A stretch of DNA of 64,000 nucleotides from Eriocheir sinensis (taxonomy: Eukaryota > Arthropoda > Malacostraca > Decapoda > Varunidae): contig NC_066543.1 of the NCBI RefSeq assembly GCF_024679095.1, positions 17,436,845-17,500,844 of the forward strand, in the 5' to 3' direction. Below the pieces are notes generated by a model. That model searched no databases. It saw only the letters and a list, made by a program, of their open reading frames with translations, and was not told where the DNA came from. Shown piece by piece: positions 1-11,859 of the stretch (the first letter of the stretch is position 1; the number at the start of each line of letters is the position of its first letter). Both the position numbers and the translations under genes were made by a program.

Positions 1-229
1 GCAATATGACCACGGAGGCAATATGACCACGGAGGCAATATGACCACGGAGGCAATTTGACCACGGAGGCAATATGACCATGGAGGCAATATGACCACGG
101 AGGCAATATGACCACGGAGGCAATATGACCACGGAGGCAATATGACCATGGAGGCAATATGACCACGGAGGCAATATGACCACGGAGGCAATATGACCAC
201 GGAGGCAATATGACCACGGAGGCAATATC
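1..229. repeat. 17-bp minisatellite, about 13 copies, open at left edge
   Basis: The unit gcaatatgaccacggag repeats head to tail with rare variants: one copy has aattt for aatat and two have ccatgg for ccacgg. The array starts at base 1, so its true length is unknown. Copies are almost identical, which suggests recent expansion. The last unit runs straight into the SINE at 229. Confidence 0.97.
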
Positions 230-239
230 GCCTCCGTGG
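214..239. repeat. Perfect 10-bp inverted repeat at minisatellite/SINE junction
   Basis: CCACGGAGGC (214-223) and GCCTCCGTGG (230-239) are exact reverse complements separated by the six bases aatatc. The left arm belongs to the minisatellite unit and the right arm to the SINE 5' end. Confidence 0.95.
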
Positions 240-541
240 ACTAGTGGTTAGCGTGCCTAGCTACGAATCCGCGGGCCTGGGTTCGAATCCCGGCCAGGAC
301 AGTCGGCGTGCAGCTCACCCAGCTGTTCATCCTCCCTTTCGGACTGGTCGATAAATGGGTACCTGGGGAAACCTGAGGAAGGTAAACTGTGGTAACTCGG
401 ATGTCACACTGGCCCTATTTCTCTTGGTAATGGGTTCTTTCCTCCACAGATTCAGGAGTCAATGCGACGGAGAGGAGCACTGCAGCCATGCGCAGCTAAG
501 GCGCATGCCCCCAACTTTACCTTTACCTCACCATGATAAGT
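229..541 (+). mobile_element. tRNA-derived SINE, family B, near full length
   Basis: The head looks like a tRNA gene. An A-box-like ctagtggttagcgtg lies at 241-255 and a perfect B box, ggttcgaatcc, at about 280-290, spaced as in RNA polymerase III internal promoters. A tRNA-unrelated body of about 230 bp follows and ends in an accccaactttacctttacc type tail near 530. The same tail recurs at 13395-13497, so this is a dispersed family. The tRNA isotype is not clear. It is not a functional tRNA, because transcription-unit sequence continues without a tRNA 3' end. Confidence 0.8.
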
Positions 542-1369
542 AAAGATAAGGAAACAGGACACTATGAGCATGACTGAAAACCTAAAACACTAACTATTAA
601 CTACACAAAGAACTTCCCTCTTCCCAAACCTTATACACACTCAAATATAAGCTTATGAAACACGAGACAAAAAAAACAGAAGCAATTGAGACGAAATTAT
701 TCTACGATAATGATCAAGCGCGAGGAAAACTAATCGAAACAAGCAAAGACTAATGAAACTGTCTTCGCAACATATAGGAGGGAGGCCCTAGAGTGAGCGT
801 AAGGCCTAACACTGACGCGCCAACGGGGGCCCTTCACCGAGCGTTTAGGCCTCATTATGCTCCCGTCCGGCAGGTATTTCTTAATCAGCGTGACAGACAA
901 AGGATCCCGACGTGCCTTGAAAGGATCCCCGGAGCGAGACGAAGTGATTAATGGCCGCTACGACTATTAGGAAGGCCCCGATAATGTATTGCCCGGCGTT
1001 CCTTGGTGTCAGGATGCGTCTTGGCCTCGTCCTGACCGTGTAAAGCAAAGCAGATGTACGTATGTTTCGCGATTTTCTTTTGTTCTGGCGATTGCTTTAT
1101 GTCGTTGTTTGAGGGGATCCTGTTGGACTTTTAGAGATCATTGTGAGAGGTTATGTTATTAAGAATATTTTTATTTTTTTATAAAGGGGGGTTGTCTAAT
1201 CTTTTATGCTCATACTATCTTTGCGCGTTGTTTTCTTTTTTTTTCCTTTGGAGCTTATTTTTGTTTTTTTGGGGTAGTGTTGGATATCATAGTGTTTGTG
1301 GTGCGAGGGTTTGCTTTTGAGGCATGTTCTTATGTATTTATTTGTACTGTGCATTCCAATTTGACAGCT
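542..1369. other. Non-repetitive intergenic sequence, no gene seen
   Basis: It is AT-rich at both ends with a GC-richer core at about 780-1040 that is free of simple repeats. No open frame of note, RNA gene or known element was recognised. The core could be conserved non-coding DNA or an unrecognised exon, but nothing in the sequence shows it. Confidence 0.5.
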
Positions 1370-1505
1370 AAGCCCCTCCCTCTACCCTAGTCCGTCTATA
1401 TCATTGGCCAGGTCACAAGCAGGCCACGCCCCCTCTCCAGCTCAAGCTGCTTGTGACTGGTGGATGCTTAGAAGAGGTGAATCTGATTGGTGGTTACAGG
1501 GGCTT
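1370..1505. repeat. Nested inverted repeat (foldback)
   Basis: The outer arms aagcccct (1370-1377) and aggggctt (1498-1505) are exact complements. The inner arms ccaggtcacaagcag (about 1408-1422) and ctgcttgtgactgg (1447-1460) pair with one bulged base. Between them lie a GC-box-like ccacgcccc and inverted-CCAAT-like attgg motifs (1403, 1486). It could be a small MITE or a stem-forming regulatory stretch; the sequence does not decide. Confidence 0.5.
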
Positions 1506-1573
1506 ATTCGCCAAGTTAACGTGAACAGAGAATAGTCCCGAATTACTTTCATTCTTCCGCGTGATTAACCTGG

Positions 1574-1644
1574 TAGCGGCGACGGGCCAAATTTGTGGCT
1601 TTATCATGTAGCAGCGACGGGCCAAATTTGTGCCATGATATAGA
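1574..1644. repeat. 35-bp tandem duplication
   Basis: Two adjacent copies share gcgacgggccaaatttgtg. They begin at 1574 and 1609 and differ at only a few positions. Confidence 0.85.
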
Positions 1645-1789
1645 CCCCCCAAAATAGATGATGCATAAACTGATCACAAATGCGTTGATATATATTATGA
1701 AATGGTTTGTGTGAGTGATGATTTTTTCTCATTTTTCTTGCTTAGAGGGAAGAGCCTTTAAGAAACTTGATCCCCGCAGCTACTGGGTT

Positions 1790-2240
1790 AAACGGGCAGA
1801 GGGAACAGTATTATGATGTAGTAGCAACTTATGATAGTACGATGAAAAAAGGACTATGGAAAAGGCAATATAATGTAGTATTGATGTGTGGTGTCATACG
1901 ATGAGCAAGGACTATAAAAAAGGAAAATGATGGAGTACTGACGTGATATGACTGAACAGAGATTATAGCAAAGGCACGATGATGCAGTAGTGACTCATGA
2001 TAGTACAGTGTGTAGCTACTATAGGAAAGGAAAATGATATAATACTACTGACGTGATATTACAATGAACGAAGACTAGAGAAAAGGCCCGATGTTGCAGT
2101 AGTGACTCGTAATAGCACAACGAGTAGTCACTATAGGAAAGGAAAATTATATAGTTCTGATATGATATTACAACGAAGACTATTGGAGAGGAACGCTGAT
2201 GTAGTAATGACTCTTGATAGTATGGTGAATATAAGACTAT
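1790..2240. repeat. Diverged tandem array, period near 110 bp
   Basis: The phrase gatg-cagtagtgactc and its variants recur near 1816, 1981, 2091 and 2199. Aggaaaggaaaatgatat and gacgtgatat-type blocks lie between them. Copies are strongly diverged and half-units of about 55 bp are also visible. Short open frames here are repeat translations. Confidence 0.65.
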
Positions 2241-2630
2241 TGGCAGAGCACGATGGTTTAGACGCGACTAGGAATACTGATATAGCGCTCCGTTTTCCTT
2301 TTATAGATGTGGTTAAGTTACTGAGTCCGCTGTTAATGCACAAATGGGTGATCTTTGGGTACTTCGGCTAGATTTTTCCTTGTCAGTATTATCATCACTT
2401 TTAATTAATATCAGGTCACTTTTTATCGTCTTTTTAACTTCCTGTGGTTTTCTGTTTCTCTCCCCTGAACTCCCGCGGCCTGTAGTTAGCGGTGGAGGTC
2501 CGTCAGTGGGTGTTTAGCGTGCGTCGGGCGGCGTGTGATGGCTGCGGTGAAAACTGTACTCGGCCTCACCTTGTTTGCTTTACCTGAGCGAGTGTACCTT
2601 CCCGGGGCGCAATTAACAGCACGAGTCAGT

Positions 2631-2632
<2 letters not shown>
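2241..2632. other. Unique sequence upstream of the CT tract, no gene seen
   Basis: It is AT-rich to about 2470, then a GC- and CpG-richer stretch runs to 2625 (gcgtgcgtcgggcggcgtg near 2517). An open frame starts at 2535 but runs straight into the CT repeat and low-complexity pyrimidine DNA, so I do not call it a gene. Confidence 0.45.

Positions 2633-2703
<71 letters not shown>
2633..2703. repeat. (CT)n microsatellite, about 70 bp
   Basis: Uninterrupted CT dinucleotides that grade directly into the pyrimidine tract downstream. Confidence 0.97.
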
Positions 2704-2709
<6 letters not shown>

Positions 2710-3672
2710 ATCTTTTCCCTCTCCTCTTCTCCTCTCTTCCCTCTCCTCTTCTCCTTTCTTCTCTCTTCTCTTCTCCTCTCTTCCCTCTCTTCTTTTCCTG
2801 TCCTCTTCCCTCTCCTCTTCTCTTCTCCTTTCTTTTCCTTCTTCCTCTCTTTCTTCTCCTCTTCTTTCCTCTCATCTTCTCCTCTCTTCCTTCTCCTCTT
2901 CTTCTTCCCTCTTTCCTCGCCTTCTTCCTTCTTCTTTCTCATCTTCTCCTTTTCTCTTCCCTCTCCACTTATCCTTTCCTCTTCCCTTTCCTCTTTTCCT
3001 TCTGTCTCTCCTCTCCTCTTCTACTCCCTTCTTCTCCTTCTCTCTCCATCTCCTATTCTCCTTCTCTCTTCCTCTCCTTTCATTTTTTTTTTCTCTCTCT
3101 CTTCAGTCCCTCATTTCCCAGCCTTCCTCTAAACTACTCACTCCTACCATTATTATTTATCCATTATGCTGCCTCCCTTTCTATCTTTGTTTTATTTATC
3201 TCCTGTTTCATTCCTTCTATTCCTTTCCCCATTGCTACCTCTTCCCCTATCCTCCTTTCTTTCTTCCTTTTAGCTTTCCTTCTTTCCGTGACGTTCTTCC
3301 GCTAATTTCTCCCTCCCTTTCCTTCCCTTCTTCCCCATAACTACCTCCTACCTTATCCTCCTTCCCTTCTTTCTTTTATCTTTCCTTCTTTCCATCTCAT
3401 ATTTATCGATTCTCCGTGCCTTTCTTCCGCTATTTTTCTTCCTCCTTTTCCTTCCTTTCTTTCGCTATTTTTCTCCCTCCCTTTCCTTCCATTCTTCCCT
3501 TTCTTCCTTTCTTCCGTTATTTTTCTCTCTCCTTTTCCTTCCTTTCTTCCCTTTCTTCCCTTCTTCCGCTATTTTTCTCCCTCCCTCCCTTTCCTTCCAT
3601 TCTTCCGTTTCTTTCTTTCTTCCGCTATTTTTCTCCCTCCCTCCCTTTCCTTCCTTTCTTCCCTTTCTTCCT
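2704..3672. repeat. Homopyrimidine tract, about 970 bp
   Basis: The plus strand is nearly all C and T (ctcctctt, ttcccttt runs). From 3420 to 3672 it becomes a degenerate 35-55-bp tandem repeat marked by ttccgctatttttct at 3426, 3461, 3509, 3563 and 3618. The Ser/Leu/Phe-rich open frames are compositional artefacts. Confidence 0.9.
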
Positions 3673-3966
3673 TGAGGGGTATGGTGAAAGGTAAGGGGAG
3701 GGGGAGGTGCTGAGAGGGGGTGGTGAGGGGGGCAAGGAAGGATGAGTCAGCAGGCGTGTAGGGTCAGCGTGTGCGTGTGTGCGTGTGTGTATGTGTGTGC
3801 TGGGGTATTTAAGAGGACTACGTGTGAAGGGGCGGGGGGGGGGGGCAGGGGGCGCGCGGGGTGGTTCGGGGGTTGTCAGAAAAAATAAAAAGTCTTAAAA
3901 CTGGAAGGAAATAAACAAATAAACTGATGTATACAAGGAGGAAATAAGCTTACATAGTTGTGTGTG

Positions 3967-4020
<54 letters not shown>

Positions 4021-4079
4021 CCATCAACTTCCCGTTAGGCCTCGGAGAGATGCTAAGAATCCTAACACTGATTAACCCA
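3673..4079. repeat. Mixed G-rich and (GT)n segment between the pyrimidine and purine tracts
   Basis: It holds a short GT block near 3771-3800, a run of 12 G at 3835-3846, and a (GT)n of about 60 bp with cg interruptions at 3959-4020. No gene is visible. Confidence 0.85.
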
Positions 4080-5345
4080 GAGTGGACGGAGGGAAGGGAA
4101 GGGGAGAGGGGGAGAGGGGAGAGGCAGGGAGCTGAAGGGGGAAGGGGGAAAGGAGGGGGAGAGGGAGGGAGCTGAAGGGGGGAAAGGAGGAGGGGTATCA
4201 AGTGGCGCTAGACTTCCCTTATTAGTGTGGAAAGAAATGAGGGGAGCCGAGCATGGCGAGAGGGAGAGGAGGAGGGACGGAAGGGAGGAGGCATGAGGAG
4301 AGGGGGAGGTAAAGGAGACTGTAGGAGAGAAATAGACAGATAAATAGACAAATCGAGAAAGAAAATGGTGAGTAGTACATGAAAAAAGGGAGAGGAGAGA
4401 AAAAGATGCAATGAAGAAACCAATTAACTAACAAGAGGGAAGGGAAATGAAAGGGAAGAGGGAAGCAGAAGGGGAAGGAAGGCGAGCTAAGGAGGGGGAC
4501 AAAAAGTGGAGTGGGAGGAAGAATCATTTGGAAGAGTTAATGGAGAGCTAATTGGAAAGGAAGGAGGGAAGAGGTGGAGGCAAGGACCACTGGGGAGACA
4601 AATGAAGGCAGGGGAGAGAGGAGGAGGTAAGGAGAAAGCAGGGGAGATGAGGGAGAGAAGGATGAAAGAAGTAGGAAAGATAAGAGACAGGAGAGGGGAG
4701 GGGAGGGGAGGGGAGGGGAGGAAGACAAGGGGAGATAAAAGGAAGAAGGGGAAGAGAGAATATTAAAGGGAAGAAAAGGGAGACAGAGAAAGGTAAGGGG
4801 GAGACAAAGTGAAGTGAAAGGGGAAGGTAAGGGAGAAAATGGGGGTAAAGGGAGGCAATAGGATAAATGGGGAAGCAGTGGAATATATGGGGGAGGAAAA
4901 GGGAGTAAGGGAAGGATGGGGGAATAAAATGAAGGAAGGAAGGGGAGAAATAGGGAAGCAGCAGAAAGTATAGGAGGACTGGGGGAGGGAGAATAAAGGG
5001 AAGAGAGGGAGGTAAGGAGGAGGAAGATGAGGGGGAGGAGGGGGAGGATAGGGGAATATGATGAGAAATTTTGGGGGAGGAACGAGGAAGATGCAGAAAG
5101 TATGGGAGGACTGGGGGAGGGAGGATAAAGGGAAGAAAGGGAGGTGAGTGGGGAGGAGATGACGGGAGGAAAGGGGGGAAGGAGGGAGATTAGGGGAGGG
5201 TGAGGGAATAAAATGGAGAGGAATGAGGAAGCATCAGAAAGTATAGGAGGACGGGGGCAAGGGGGATAAAGGGAAGAGAGAGGGAGGTAGGGGGGAGGAA
5301 GATGAGGGGGAGGAAAGGGGGGAGAGGTGGGGGTAAGGTTAGGGG
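4080..5345. repeat. Homopurine tract, about 1.27 kb, with 130-140-bp repeats
   Basis: The plus strand is overwhelmingly A and G. A tandem unit marked by aggaggactgggggaggga occurs near 4972, 5104 and (diverged) 5245. Gaggggaggggaggggagg lies at 4690-4720. Open frames on both strands are low-complexity Gly/Arg/Glu or Ser/Pro/Leu strings. Confidence 0.88.
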
Positions 5346-5989
5346 GGCGGGGTTCATTTGGGTCCGTCCCTTGACCGCTACAAAACCCGCACACTCATGC
5401 CACCGGATCAGCTAAATGAAAAATTGCATAACTCGTATTTGCATGTAAAACAGAAACCTTTCCGCCGTATGCATGGTGCCACGCGGTGTTGTTAGAGCCC
5501 GGGTATTTCCAATTATTTCACGATGTTATCATTTCCCCGCCTTATACCGATCGGAGAGGGAAGACGGTCATTACTTCGTTCGTATCTCGGGCATAAAGTA
5601 AGTAGGTGACATAGATACGGTAAAATATTGATACATTCTGCATTCTGCTATTAAATAACAGATAACAGGTAAAGAGAGGAAGCGAGCAAAATCTTAAAAA
5701 AGATAGCCTGTTATCTGTCTGTGTCACACGCGGATAATGTATTTAGCAGCAAAAATATCAAATACATCCAATAATCCACAAACGGCTTACCCTCAAAAAC
5801 AAAACAAAAAATGTGTTTCTCCATCAAAAAAAAAAAAATAACGGAGAACATGTAAAAAAAGTACAAACACATACAAACACAGAGGCAAACGAATGGCCAA
5901 ATTACTGTTTCGTCACATGTTTCAAAATATCAAATGGAAGACTACCAAAATATCAAGCAGACGAGCCAAGAAGGGCGACGCTTCAGCCT

Positions 5990-5990
<1 letters not shown>
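5346..5990. other. Unique sequence, no gene seen
   Basis: It is balanced to AT-rich, with an A-run near 5826-5838. An open frame of 160 codons from 5813 crosses the CA repeat at 5991. It has no recognisable domain and no coding signature outside the repeat. Confidence 0.45.

Positions 5991-6026
<36 letters not shown>
5991..6026. repeat. (CA)n microsatellite
   Basis: About 18 CA units, followed by degenerate tcacacg sequence. Confidence 0.95.
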
Positions 6027-6032
<6 letters not shown>

Positions 6033-6666
6033 GCCTGCCTCACACATGCACACCAGCGCCGCCAGTACCGGTAGCCGAGCGTCCCGTCCCTTCCCCTCAT
6101 CGCCACGAACCTCACGCCGCGAACATTACAAAGGAGACAGTCCGGAGGTTGAGGATGCCTTGTTTGGGGGTGAGCGCCCGCCCTAACCCCGCCCAGACGT
6201 ATGCATACCAATCAAGGCAAATCACCGCAACACATAACAGTAACTTGGTTTACCTCTTCCTTCCCATCGACGCAACAAATAACGGTTTTGATTGAGTCAT
6301 TTTCATCGTTCTTTGTGTTCATCATCGCATAATGTATTAGCGATGCATGCATCTTTGTAGGCAGTCAGCGTGTATCGTTTTCACCTGACCGCTAACTAGA
6401 TATTGATACTTTGGCCATTCAAAGGAAGAAGGAAAGGACGGACTCATCTCCAAGCTCTCGCCGCCGTATTCCAAGCTTTCCCGTACTAAGAGATGTCAGT
6501 TATTACGAACTCAAAATCCAGCAGCATCTTCTAAACTATAATCCGCCTGCGTTAAATTCCACGCATTTCACTTCCGATTTCATTTTCCCAGGCATACCTG
6601 AGCCACACTGTTACTACAAGGAAAAAGGAATATAAATTTGATGAATGATAATCAACCAATAAGGGG

Positions 6667-6668
<2 letters not shown>
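6027..6668. other. Unique sequence, no gene seen
   Basis: A CpG-richer stretch lies at 6050-6200 and AT-rich sequence follows. A 74-codon frame at 6411 resembles nothing I recognise. Confidence 0.4.

Positions 6669-6720
<52 letters not shown>
6669..6720. repeat. (CA)n microsatellite
   Basis: 26 uninterrupted CA units. A shorter (GGT)n follows at 6822-6842. Confidence 0.97.
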
Positions 6721-6722
<2 letters not shown>

Positions 6723-7207
6723 CGCGGCGGTGACAAATCAAGTCTTCCCAGCGGTTGATGACGTGCTGAGAACGAGATGTGTTTGGAATAGTCTCCTTCT
6801 ACGGATTACTGAAATCTGCTTGGTGGTGGTGGTGGTGGTGGTGCACGTGGGGGTGGACAATCTTGGGGTTCGGATTGATGGTACAGGAACCTTGAACACG
6901 GCAGAAGGCGAAGATTTTTGAAGGGTTATGGTGTTAAGTACCGTGCTCTTCATGTATGCTCATTTGCTTGTATTCAAATAACGATCCTTGTACGTATTTG
7001 CCATAGTTTTTTTTTCTCTCAAAATATCTATCTATCAATCTATCTCAACACACCACAAGCCACGGGACAAGAGTAGAGAATATAAAAGCATAAAAGCAAC
7101 CAAACTAATCAAACGTAATTAAAATACAACAGAATAGAAAATTAAAAAAATACAAATACAGACAAAAATTAAGAGATAAACGAATAGAACTATCATAGAC
7201 AAGTTAA
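6721..7207. other. Unique AT-rich sequence, no gene seen
   Basis: Apart from the short GGT run and tatctatctatc near 7028, I see nothing recognisable up to the LINE 3' end. Confidence 0.45.
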
Positions 7208-8905
7208 TATAATCATCATCATTTCGTTTAACGTCCGTTTTCACTCTTCCTGAGCGGTTGGACGCTTTATGGCTCTCCTCCATTCTACTCTGCCTTCTGC
7301 CTGATGTTCATCCAATCCCATCAATGCCAAGTCTTCCTGTATATACCTTCTCCACGTTTTCCTAGGTCTACCAACTGGTCTCCTTCCTTCTACCTCTAAT
7401 CTCTCCACAGCTCCCAGCACTGTATCCCCACCTGTTCTCTTCACATGTCCAAACCATCGGAGACTTTCCCTTCTGAGTACTGTTTGCAGGTCCTCTCGCT
7501 CCACATCTGTTAGCTACATCTGCACTGGACACCCTATCTTGCCACCTGATCCCCGCCATATACCTCAGCATTCTGCGATCACTTGCTCTCAATACCTCCA
7601 TCAATTTTCTAGTTAGAGCCCATGTTTCTGCTCCATACAACATCACTGATCTAATACACGCTTGGTACACCCCTGCTCTGCTCTTTAGAGGGATGCTACG
7701 ATTCACGATCAGACTAGCCAGTAGCCACCTCCCTCCACTTTAACCACGCTGCCGCCACTCTCGCTCTCACTGTCCTCTCCACTCCTGCCTCACAGTCCAG
7801 AACATCTCCCAAATAACAGAAATGTTCTACCTCATCCAGCTTTCCTCCATTCACCTCTAGTTCATCCCTCTCAGTTTCTTGTCCTTGCTGTCTCCTTACG
7901 CAAGCTGGGCATATAAAATTCTGCACTCCTCTTACATTTCTGAGGCCTGAGCATCTGAGGTGGTACCACTGCCTGCAACATGTGCACAAGACAGAATTTA
8001 TACCTACTCCCTTCCCAAAGCATCCACATGGATATTTTCCTGATTTAATCTTTTCTCTTGCTTCTTTTCCAGTCACCACGAATTTTGTTTTTTCCATATT
8101 AATTTTCAAACCTCTCTCCTCCATTCCTTCCTTCCATTTATTAAACTTTTCTCTCACTTCTTCTGCTGTCTCTGCATTTACCACCAAGTCATCTGCATAC
8201 AGCAGTTCCCATGGTGCCTCTCCTCTTGCTTCCTTTGTTGCCTCCTCCATTACTGTTATAAACAGGAGCGGGCTAAGGGCAGATCCCTGGTGAACCCACA
8301 CTCCAATTTCGAACTCATCTGATGTTCCCACCACTGTTTTCATTCTCGATTTTGTACCTTCATATAGTCCCATCACCGATTCAATCAATCTTTCTGGTAC
8401 TCTTTGCCTTCTCAATGCCCATCTTATAATTTCCCTTGGTACTCTTACAAATGCTTTCTCTAGATCTACAAAAACATGATACAATCTCCTCCTCTTCTCC
8501 ATAAACCTTTCTTGAAACCCTCTCATAGTATATATTGCATCAGTTGTTGATCTCCCAGGGCAAAACCCAAACTGACATTTATCAATTCTTATTATCCTTC
8601 TCAGCCTCTTCTCCAGGACTTTTTCATATACCTTCCTGCCATGCTCCAGTACCTTATCCCCCTATAGTTACCACATTTCAAAGCATCTCCTTTCTCTTTA
8701 AAAATGGGTATAGTGTAGCTTCCTTTCCAGTCTTCTGATACCTCTCCCTTTATTAATACATTGTTTAACACTCTTGTCAATTCCACCACTCCTTCCTTTC
8801 CTGCTGCATTTATTAAATCTACTGTTAGCCCTGAAGGTCCTGCTGCTCTATCATTTTTCATTTTCTTGAATGCTTCTTTTACTTCCTCTTCCGTAATTCT
8901 TTTTC
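7208..8905 (-). mobile_element. 5'-truncated RTE-like non-LTR retrotransposon (LINE), inactive
   Basis: On the minus strand the element enters mid reverse transcriptase at about 8905 and runs to a 3' end near 7208. There a gatgatgat-type short tandem tail follows the C-terminal coding sequence, as is usual for RTE/Jockey-like elements that end in short repeats rather than poly(A). Endonuclease, RT N-terminus and 5' UTR are missing. Several frameshifts show it is dead. The clade is uncertain: the finger behind YADD and the C-terminal GHVKR/GRPRKTW block fit a broad RTE-like group annotated in many arthropods. No target-site duplication could be defined by eye. Confidence 0.85.
7241..8902 (-). 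pseudogene. Reverse transcriptase pseudogene with embedded zinc finger
   Basis: Read on the minus strand, the fragments in order are as follows. An RT finger block holds KMKNDRAAGPSGL and a WKGSYTIPIFKEKG motif (8902-8601). The palm follows, with QFGFCPGRSTTDAI (about 8575), VDLEKAF motif A (about 8465), QGSALSPLLF (about 8290) and the catalytic YADDLV (8182-8199). A Cys/His cluster from YPCGC to CPAC lies at about 8034-7900. A connection/C-terminal block then holds YGAETWAL (about 7640), WFGHVKRTGG (about 7455) and GRPRKTW (about 7370), ending at 7241. Reading frame changes near 8660, between 7714 and 7706, and between about 7530 and 7480, so at least three indels disrupt it. The catalytic Asp pair survives. 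The finger resembles a PHD-like finger in related LINEs, but its first CxxC reads CGCF. Function in the element, reverse transcription of its own RNA, is family knowledge. Confidence 0.85.
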
Positions 8906-10299
8906 AGTAGAAGGCCCACATTAGTTTAATACAAATAAGAAATAACCAACACCAATTTTTTTATTATTAAAAACACGACAAAATATAAAATAAGATACAT
9001 GTAACATGTACTTCACCAGACTTAATAGCAATCCAACGCCTCGAGGAATCACCGAGAAGTGCCAATGACATGAGGATGACAAGACATATCGAGGGGAAAA
9101 AAGAGCAAAAGAAAGCATCCAGGAGGAACATAATACAGCAAGGCTGCAGCAACACTGGCGAGACACGACACGAGACAACCAACTAACTTACTGCAGCATT
9201 TTACTTATCTGTCTCTTTTTCCTTGGCTGCTTCGTGACTTCCAGAAAGCTTGGAGAGCGAGTTAAGAATAGGAGCATATACCTGAACGCACGGAACAATA
9301 AAAAAAATAAAAAAACAGGATGCGCAATAATGTAGTTCTAATACAAAAATAGCTTCAAATAAAACATGTGCTTATACACCGTTGTACGCCTAAAATAACG
9401 TCAAAATATAACACGGACGTAGAAGCAACGATATGTGGTCTTCATATAAAGTTATGCACATGAAATATGGGCTTCCTAACAAAGAGCACGCAAGGAGCGA
9501 ATGACCAACAACCTCGCAATCGGCAGGAAATCCATGTGCGTGGTGCTGAATGATAAACGTGAAACTGTAAAGACGGGCGAAGCAAAGTAATAGGAAGAGT
9601 AGTAAGTCTGCGTTGGGATTCATAAGGAACTGTAGAATACGTAGTAAGTAAATGAAAGGAGAAAGAAAGATATACAAGAATAGGAGGCGCTGTGTTGATT
9701 GAACGTAAAAAAATGAAGGCATTGAAAGGAGTAAAGTATAAAACGATATCGAAGACTTGAATAACTTATGAAGAGCCGATTAAACGTTAAAAAAATTGAG
9801 AAGGATGAGGAGGTGAACATTAAAGAGTGAAAAGTAAAAAAGACATTAGAAAAATAATACAAAACAGGATGGGTGATGCTAATTAAAAGTAAAAAAAAAA
9901 AAGTCTGAGAAGAGTGAGGCGAGTCTACCCACTCTAAAGAACTAATTCAGCCTTCCACCCCACGGATTGTAGAAAAAATACACAGAGCCACATTTCATTC
10001 GGACACGCCTCCGTTAAGCACATTAATTCACGGCGCGCCTCCGCCTTCCTGAAAAACGTAACAGCTGTCCGCGGTGACGGCGGCGAGTGTCCCGTGAATG
10101 TGAAGGAGGCGAGGCTGGGGGACAGAGGCTGCCCTCCGCCCCTCGACGCAGCACGCAGCCTCAACACACGGCTAGCACGACTTTGTTTTACACTGGTGCA
10201 CAACTATATATAATGTCAGTTAGAACCCCGGCCATCACAAGGCACATAACACAGATAAAAGATAGATTAAAGTTAAAACAAGCTATTTTATTTTAATTA
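8906..10299. other. Unique AT-rich sequence, no gene seen
   Basis: About 1.4 kb without recognisable repeats apart from short A-runs near 9300 and 9891. Open frames of 80-110 codons on the minus strand (9390-9862) are Phe/Leu/Ser-rich and overlap one another, and look like chance frames in AT-rich DNA. A GC-richer patch lies at 10030-10160. Confidence 0.5.
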
Positions 10300-10592
10300 G
10301 CCTATAGAACCGGTAGGCTTTCATGGTGTGGCCTCTTTGTCGGCCCCAGCCGTTAGTAGTGTAAGGAAGTGTTTTATAGTGGTGCTATCTTGCTTGACTC
10401 ATTCTGCTCCCCGGAGCTTCACTTGATCCTCTTTTGAGAGTTTTGTTAGAGTCCAGGTTGAGAGGCGGTCATCAAGACAGCATGGGGTAGTCTTAGGCCA
10501 CTCGACGATAACTGAAAATTGTCAGCTCGACTTGAACCCAGGTCCTCCAGGACGCCGTGACCGCACGCTGACCACTCAACCACCGCCTCCCC
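10300..10592 (-). mobile_element. tRNA-derived SINE, family A, copy 1
   Basis: In minus orientation it begins ggggaggcggtggttgagtg (A-box region) at 10592, carries a B-box-like gggttcaagtc near 10535, then a body shared with the other copies (gtggcctaagact near 10496) and ends at gccggtaggc-type 3' sequence (10300). The A box resembles tRNA-Ser/Leu-like heads. The body matches the copies at 21.5, 39.6, 41.4 and 43.5 kb. Confidence 0.88.
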
Positions 10593-11802
<1,210 letters not shown>

Positions 11803-11836
<34 letters not shown>

Positions 11837-11859
11837 AAACAAAAACAGCAACAACAACA
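11803..11859. repeat. (AAC)n microsatellite
   Basis: AAC trinucleotides with a few aaaaac interruptions. Confidence 0.93.

Noticed and set aside
240..300. Functional tRNA gene
   Set aside because: A and B boxes are present, but the sequence does not fold into a complete tRNA with a matching acceptor stem and continues into a SINE body shared elsewhere.
5813..6295. 160-codon frame around the CA repeat
   Set aside because: The central Thr-His run is the CA repeat, and the flanks show no recognised domain or splice structure.
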